A DNA stretch of 7,282 bases from Planctomycetota bacterium. GTDB taxonomy: Bacteria > Planctomycetota > Brocadiia > JAJRTI01. The translations under genes and the position numbers were made by a program. The stretch's first letter is position 1; every line of letters begins with the position of its first letter. Below, in pieces: positions 4,514-7,282 of the stretch. Below the pieces are notes generated by a model. That model ran no database searches and was not told the DNA's origin. It saw only the letters and a list, made by a program, of their open reading frames with translations. The DNA lies in assembly GCA_024278415.1 (NCBI GenBank), contig JAJRTI010000068.1, forward strand, positions 1 through 7,282. The letters are read 5' to 3'.

Positions 4514-6313
4514 ATGACGAGAACACTCAAGACTCTGGCGTTGGCCTGGTGCCTGTCGAGCGCAGCCGCGGCCGCCGCGGCCACGACCGGCCAGATGCCC
4601 CGCGCGCTGAAGAAGAAGCTCATCCAATACGGTTGGGGCATCCCCACGCCCGACGAGATTCGCGCCAATATCCGCGCGATGGAGAAACGGCCCTTCGACG
4701 GGCTCATCTTCCGCCTGCGCGGCGGCATGCGGATACTGGAGCCCAACGCGTGGCCGGAGGAGAGGTTCGCAAAGGACATGGAGAACTGCGCGGCCATCGA
4801 GTGGCGCAAGTTCACCGACAATTTCGTCATCATGCTCGCCGCGTCGAAGCAGGACTGGTTCAGCGACGCGCATTGGGCCGCGATCGAGCACAACGTGAAG
4901 CTCGTGGCCAAAGCCGCGCGGGCCGCGCGCTGCAAGGGCGTGTGCTTCGACCAAGAGCCCTACGGCAACAACCCGTGGGCGTATACTCGCGCGGCGCATC
5001 GAGACACCAAGTCCTTCGCCGAGTATGAGGCCAAAGTGCGGCAGCGCGGCGCGCAGTTTATGCGCGCGGTCGAGAGCGAACTGCCCGGCGCCACGATCAT
5101 GACCTTTTTCCAACTCAGCTATTTCCGCAGCTTGCTGGTCCCCATGGACCCCAAGGAGCGCGCGGCGAAGCTCAGCAAGCAGCACTACGCGTTCCTGCCC
5201 GCGTTCCTCAACGGCATGCTCGACGCGGCGTCGCCGGCCGTGCGCATCGTGGACGGCAACGAGAGCGCGTATTACTACACCGATTCGGAGCCGTACTTCC
5301 GCAACTACCAAACCGTGACCCAGCGCGGGCTGCTGCTCGTCGATCCCAAGAACTGGGAGAAATATCGCCGGCAGGTGCAGGTGGGCAACGCTCTCTACAT
5401 CGACCAGTACTTCGGCCTGCGCACCCGGCGCAAGGTGCTGGGCCACTACCTGACCCCGGAGGAGCGGCCCAAGTGGTTCGAGCACAACGTGTACTGGGCG
5501 CTCTACTCCGCGGACCAATACGTGTGGTGCTACTCGGAGCGCATGCACTGGTTCCGCAACCAGAACATCCCGCCGGGGTGCGAAGCTGCAATCCGCTCCG
5601 CGCGCAAGAAGCTCGACGCCGGCGAGCCGTTGGGCATCGACATCCGGCCGCTCGTCGAGATCGGCGGCCAGCGCCAGCAGGCGGAGATCCAGAAGCGCAT
5701 CAAACGCCGGACGGCGACGATCAAGCGCCTGCCGGCCGGCCTCGCTCCGCCCCAGATCGACGCCGCGCTCGGCGACGCGGCGTGGAAGCAGACGAAGCCG
5801 CTGGAGCCGCTCGTGGCTCTCGCCGCGACCAAGCAGAACCTCGGCGCCAAGACGCAGGCGTGGGTCACGTACGACGCGAACGCGCTCTACGTCGCGGTCC
5901 GGTGCGAGGAGCCGCAGATCAAGCGCATGCAGATCGTCGGCGAAAAGCGCGACGACGAAGTGTGGCGCGGGGAGGACGTGGAGGTCATGGTCGCGCCGCC
6001 CGGCCAGACGCAGCCCTTTTTCCATTTCATGCTGAACCCCCGCGGCGTGCCTTGGGACGGCCTCAACGGCGACTCGAACAAGCTGTCTTACAACCCGCAG
6101 TGGTCACACGCCGCGCGCATCGGCAACAAGGAATGGACCGCGGAGATGGCGATCCCGTGGGCCGCGATGAACATGGCCGCGCCCCAGCCCGGCACTCAGC
6201 TCCGCGCCAACGTCTGCCGTCAGCGCCGGCACGCGCACGAACTCAGCGCCTGGTCGCCCATGGTGCAGGGCTTCCTCGAACACAAGCTGTTCGGGGTGTG
6301 GGTGTTTGAGTAG
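4514..6313 (+). CDS. Exported glycosidase-like protein with C-terminal CBM9-like domain
   Basis: A 599-residue protein. MTRTLKTLALAWCLSSAAAA plus four more residues looks like a Sec signal peptide, with cleavage near residue 22-25. Residues about 35-370 form an unassigned region with glycosidase-like features: an opening YGWGIPTPDEI (39-49), PFDGLIFRL (60-68), then CKGVCFDQEPYG (140-151) whose D146 and E148 sit at the end of a predicted beta strand. VDGNES (246-251) and a Tyr/Trp-rich YWALYSADQYVWCYSE (327-342) follow. The order suggests a TIM-barrel-like fold, but no named GH family is recognised. Residues about 405-599 resemble the CBM9-like family: IDAALGDAAWKQ (415-426), QAWVTYDANALYVAVRCEEP (448-467), WRGEDVEVMV (484-493), WTAEMAIPWAAM (541-552), LRANVCR (563-569) and SAWSPM (578-583). 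It is probably periplasmic or extracellular and acts on or binds glycan. It is co-transcribed with the GT-C-like gene. Catalysis is inferred, not shown. Confidence 0.75.
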   Translation: MTRTLKTLALAWCLSSAAAAAAATTGQMPRALKKKLIQYGWGIPTPDEIRANIRAMEKRPFDGLIFRLRGGMRILEPNAWPEERFAKDMENCAAIEWRKFTDNFVIMLAASKQDWFSDAHWAAIEHNVKLVAKAARAARCKGVCFDQEPYGNNPWAYTRAAHRDTKSFAEYEAKVRQRGAQFMRAVESELPGATIMTFFQLSYFRSLLVPMDPKERAAKLSKQHYAFLPAFLNGMLDAASPAVRIVDGNESAYYYTDSEPYFRNYQTVTQRGLLLVDPKNWEKYRRQVQVGNALYIDQYFGLRTRRKVLGHYLTPEERPKWFEHNVYWALYSADQYVWCYSERMHWFRNQNIPPGCEAAIRSARKKLDAGEPLGIDIRPLVEIGGQRQQAEIQKRIKRRTATIKRLPAGLAPPQIDAALGDAAWKQTKPLEPLVALAATKQNLGAKTQAWVTYDANALYVAVRCEEPQIKRMQIVGEKRDDEVWRGEDVEVMVAPPGQTQPFFHFMLNPRGVPWDGLNGDSNKLSYNPQWSHAARIGNKEWTAEMAIPWAAMNMAAPQPGTQLRANVCRQRRHAHELSAWSPMVQGFLEHKLFGVWVFE

Positions 6314-6335
6314 CCGTCGGCAGAGAGAAACGCAA

Positions 6336-6351
6336 TCCGCCGTACGGCGGA
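6336..6351. repeat. 16-bp perfect palindrome in the convergent gap
   Basis: TCCGCCGTACGGCGGA equals its own reverse complement. It begins 23 bases past the stop of the secreted protein. No T-run follows, so it is at most a weak terminator. The rest of the 171-bp gap also contains a CCGGGCGCCCGG palindrome (6392-6403) and a spaced direct repeat GTCCGTGT (6449-6456 and 6460-6467). Confidence 0.55.
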
Positions 6352-6375
6352 CGCAAGGACGCAGAGGCGCAGAGA
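6352..6375 (+). repeat. Three degenerate tandem octamers (CGCARRGR)
   Basis: CGCAAGGA, CGCAGAGG and CGCAGAGA follow one another directly, starting right after the palindrome at 6336-6351. From memory, purine-rich CGCAGAG-type microsatellites are found dispersed in several GC-rich and environmental bacterial lineages. Three units are few, so the significance is uncertain. Confidence 0.45.
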
Positions 6376-6484
6376 GGAGGGCAGACCGGCTCCGGGCGCC
6401 CGGTCCACGTCTAGCACTGAAGCGTTTGGTCGCGCCCGCCCATGACTCGTCCGTGTGCAGTCCGTGTAAAGCCCCCCAGACACG

Positions 6485-7282
6485 CTACAGTTCGCGCAGG
6501 TCTGGTATCTCGACCGCCGCGCCGCCTTGCTGCGAGGATTGGACCGCGCAGATGCCGGGCACGGTGTAGTCCATGGCGCGGTACACGTTGATGGGTGACG
6601 GCTTGCCGTGGAGGATGCAATCCGTGAATTCGCGGGAGATGTACCAGTCCGCACCGCCGTGGCCGGACGCCAACGCCTCCTTCGGGCCATCGGTGCGTTG
6701 CGTCGTCCACGGCATCTCCGTCCACGTCTTCGGATCGTCCCCTTCGACCCAGAGCAGGTGCTTGCTCGCCGGGCCGCGGGGCGACTCGATGCTGCCTTTG
6801 GTGCCCATGAGCGCGAACCAGTGGTGGCCGGGCCGCGGCAGGGAGAACTCCGCGAGGAACTTGATCACGCGGCCCTGCGCGGTCTTGAAGATGGCCACCT
6901 CCGCCGCGGGCGCGAAGCCTTCGCCCACCGCGGGTGGAGTGGACAAGCAGCTCACGCTCACGCAGCGGTCGTCGAGGATGTCGAGCACCGGGCCCAGGTC
7001 GTGCGTGAGGTAGTTGATGGGATGGAGGTTGTGGCGCCAGGTGAGCGTCGTGTCGGGATGGAGCAGGGTCTCGTTGACCGGGGTGCCTGACGGCAGGGAC
7101 GTGTGCTCGAAGAAGAGGTTGCGCACGTCGTGGATGTACTCGCACTCCGCGTAGAGCACGTCGCCGATGCGGCCCGACTCGACGACGCGTTTGTATTCGT
7201 GGATGTAGCCCCAGTAGCAGCAGTTCTCCGCGAGCATGTACTGGAGCCCGGTCTCGCGCACCTTGCGCACGAGCTGCTCGCA
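6485..7282 (-). CDS. Gfo/Idh/MocA-family oxidoreductase, partial (C-terminal part)
   Basis: The frame is open to the right edge and ends with TAG at 6487-6485, giving the C-terminal 265 residues. The Rossmann domain with its nucleotide-binding glycine motif and the EKP-type motif would lie outside the window. The visible part starts near the end of that domain (TGLQYMLAENCCYWG, residues 11-25) and covers the alpha/beta substrate domain. NYLTHDLGPVLDILDDR (90-106) is the conserved HDLxxxxD-type helix region. LMGTKGSIESPRG (158-170) is the usual 'GxxGs-e' turn, and ADWYISREFTDCILHGKPSP (211-230) is the typical late helix. Members are NAD(P)-dependent oxidoreductases or NAD-dependent glycosidases acting on sugars and inositols. 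The combination THDLGPV, HGGAD (208-212) and VEIPDLREL at the C-terminus recalls GH109 alpha-N-acetylgalactosaminidases, though the exact substrate is open. It is convergent with the secreted protein and so not in its operon. Confidence 0.88.
   Translation of the reverse strand, partial: CEQLVRKVRETGLQYMLAENCCYWGYIHEYKRVVESGRIGDVLYAECEYIHDVRNLFFEHTSLPSGTPVNETLLHPDTTLTWRHNLHPINYLTHDLGPVLDILDDRCVSVSCLSTPPAVGEGFAPAAEVAIFKTAQGRVIKFLAEFSLPRPGHHWFALMGTKGSIESPRGPASKHLLWVEGDDPKTWTEMPWTTQRTDGPKEALASGHGGADWYISREFTDCILHGKPSPINVYRAMDYTVPGICAVQSSQQGGAAVEIPDLREL

Noticed and set aside
4361..6025. Long minus-strand open frame opposite the secreted CBM9-like protein
   Set aside because: It is rich in Arg, Leu and Ala with no motifs, mirrors the codon periodicity of the sense gene, and lacks a ribosome-binding site.

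Overview
The window is GC-rich bacterial DNA, about two thirds G+C by eye. It carries five protein-coding genes, one of them cut by the right edge, and a compact non-coding insertion. The gene content suggests an environmental, glycan-oriented bacterium from the Planctomycetota / Verrucomicrobiota / Lentisphaerota / Ca. Hydrogenedentota range. The clues are a secreted glycosidase-like protein with a CBM9-like tail, a Gfo/Idh/MocA oxidoreductase with GH109-like signatures, a GT-C-like membrane protein and dispersed foldback repeats. This is inference: no rRNA or other marker gene is present.

Layout. 1-163 is non-coding, with a strong hairpin and a 14-bp palindrome. 164-1000 (minus) is a metallo-beta-lactamase-fold hydrolase of the lactonase/glyoxalase-II type. 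A 153-bp divergent intergenic region separates it from 1154-2389 (plus), a membrane-anchored AsmA/DUF748-like protein. 2390-3065 is non-coding. It holds a 302-bp foldback element (2496-2797) with imperfect terminal inverted repeats, flanked by a perfect 12-bp direct repeat, and a separate 16-bp-stem hairpin (2930-2967). 3066-4508 (plus) is a polytopic GT-C-like membrane protein. A near-consensus sigma70-type promoter sits directly against its start codon, suggesting leaderless translation. It appears translationally coupled to 4514-6313 (plus), an exported protein with an unrecognised glycosidase-like N-terminal region and a C-terminal CBM9-like domain. 6314-6484 is a short convergent gap with a 16-bp palindrome and three octamer repeats. 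6485 to the right edge (minus) is the C-terminal 265 residues of a Gfo/Idh/MocA-family oxidoreductase.

Functional picture. The 3066/4514 pair is the only likely operon and would be a cell-envelope or secreted-glycan unit. The neighbouring oxidoreductase is plausibly also involved in sugar metabolism. The hydrolase and the AsmA-like gene are divergent and show no obvious functional link. No defence system, CRISPR array, tRNA or rRNA was seen. The most notable item is the foldback element, whose transposition signature (terminal repeats plus a 12-bp flanking duplication) and compensated hairpin changes can be read directly from the sequence.
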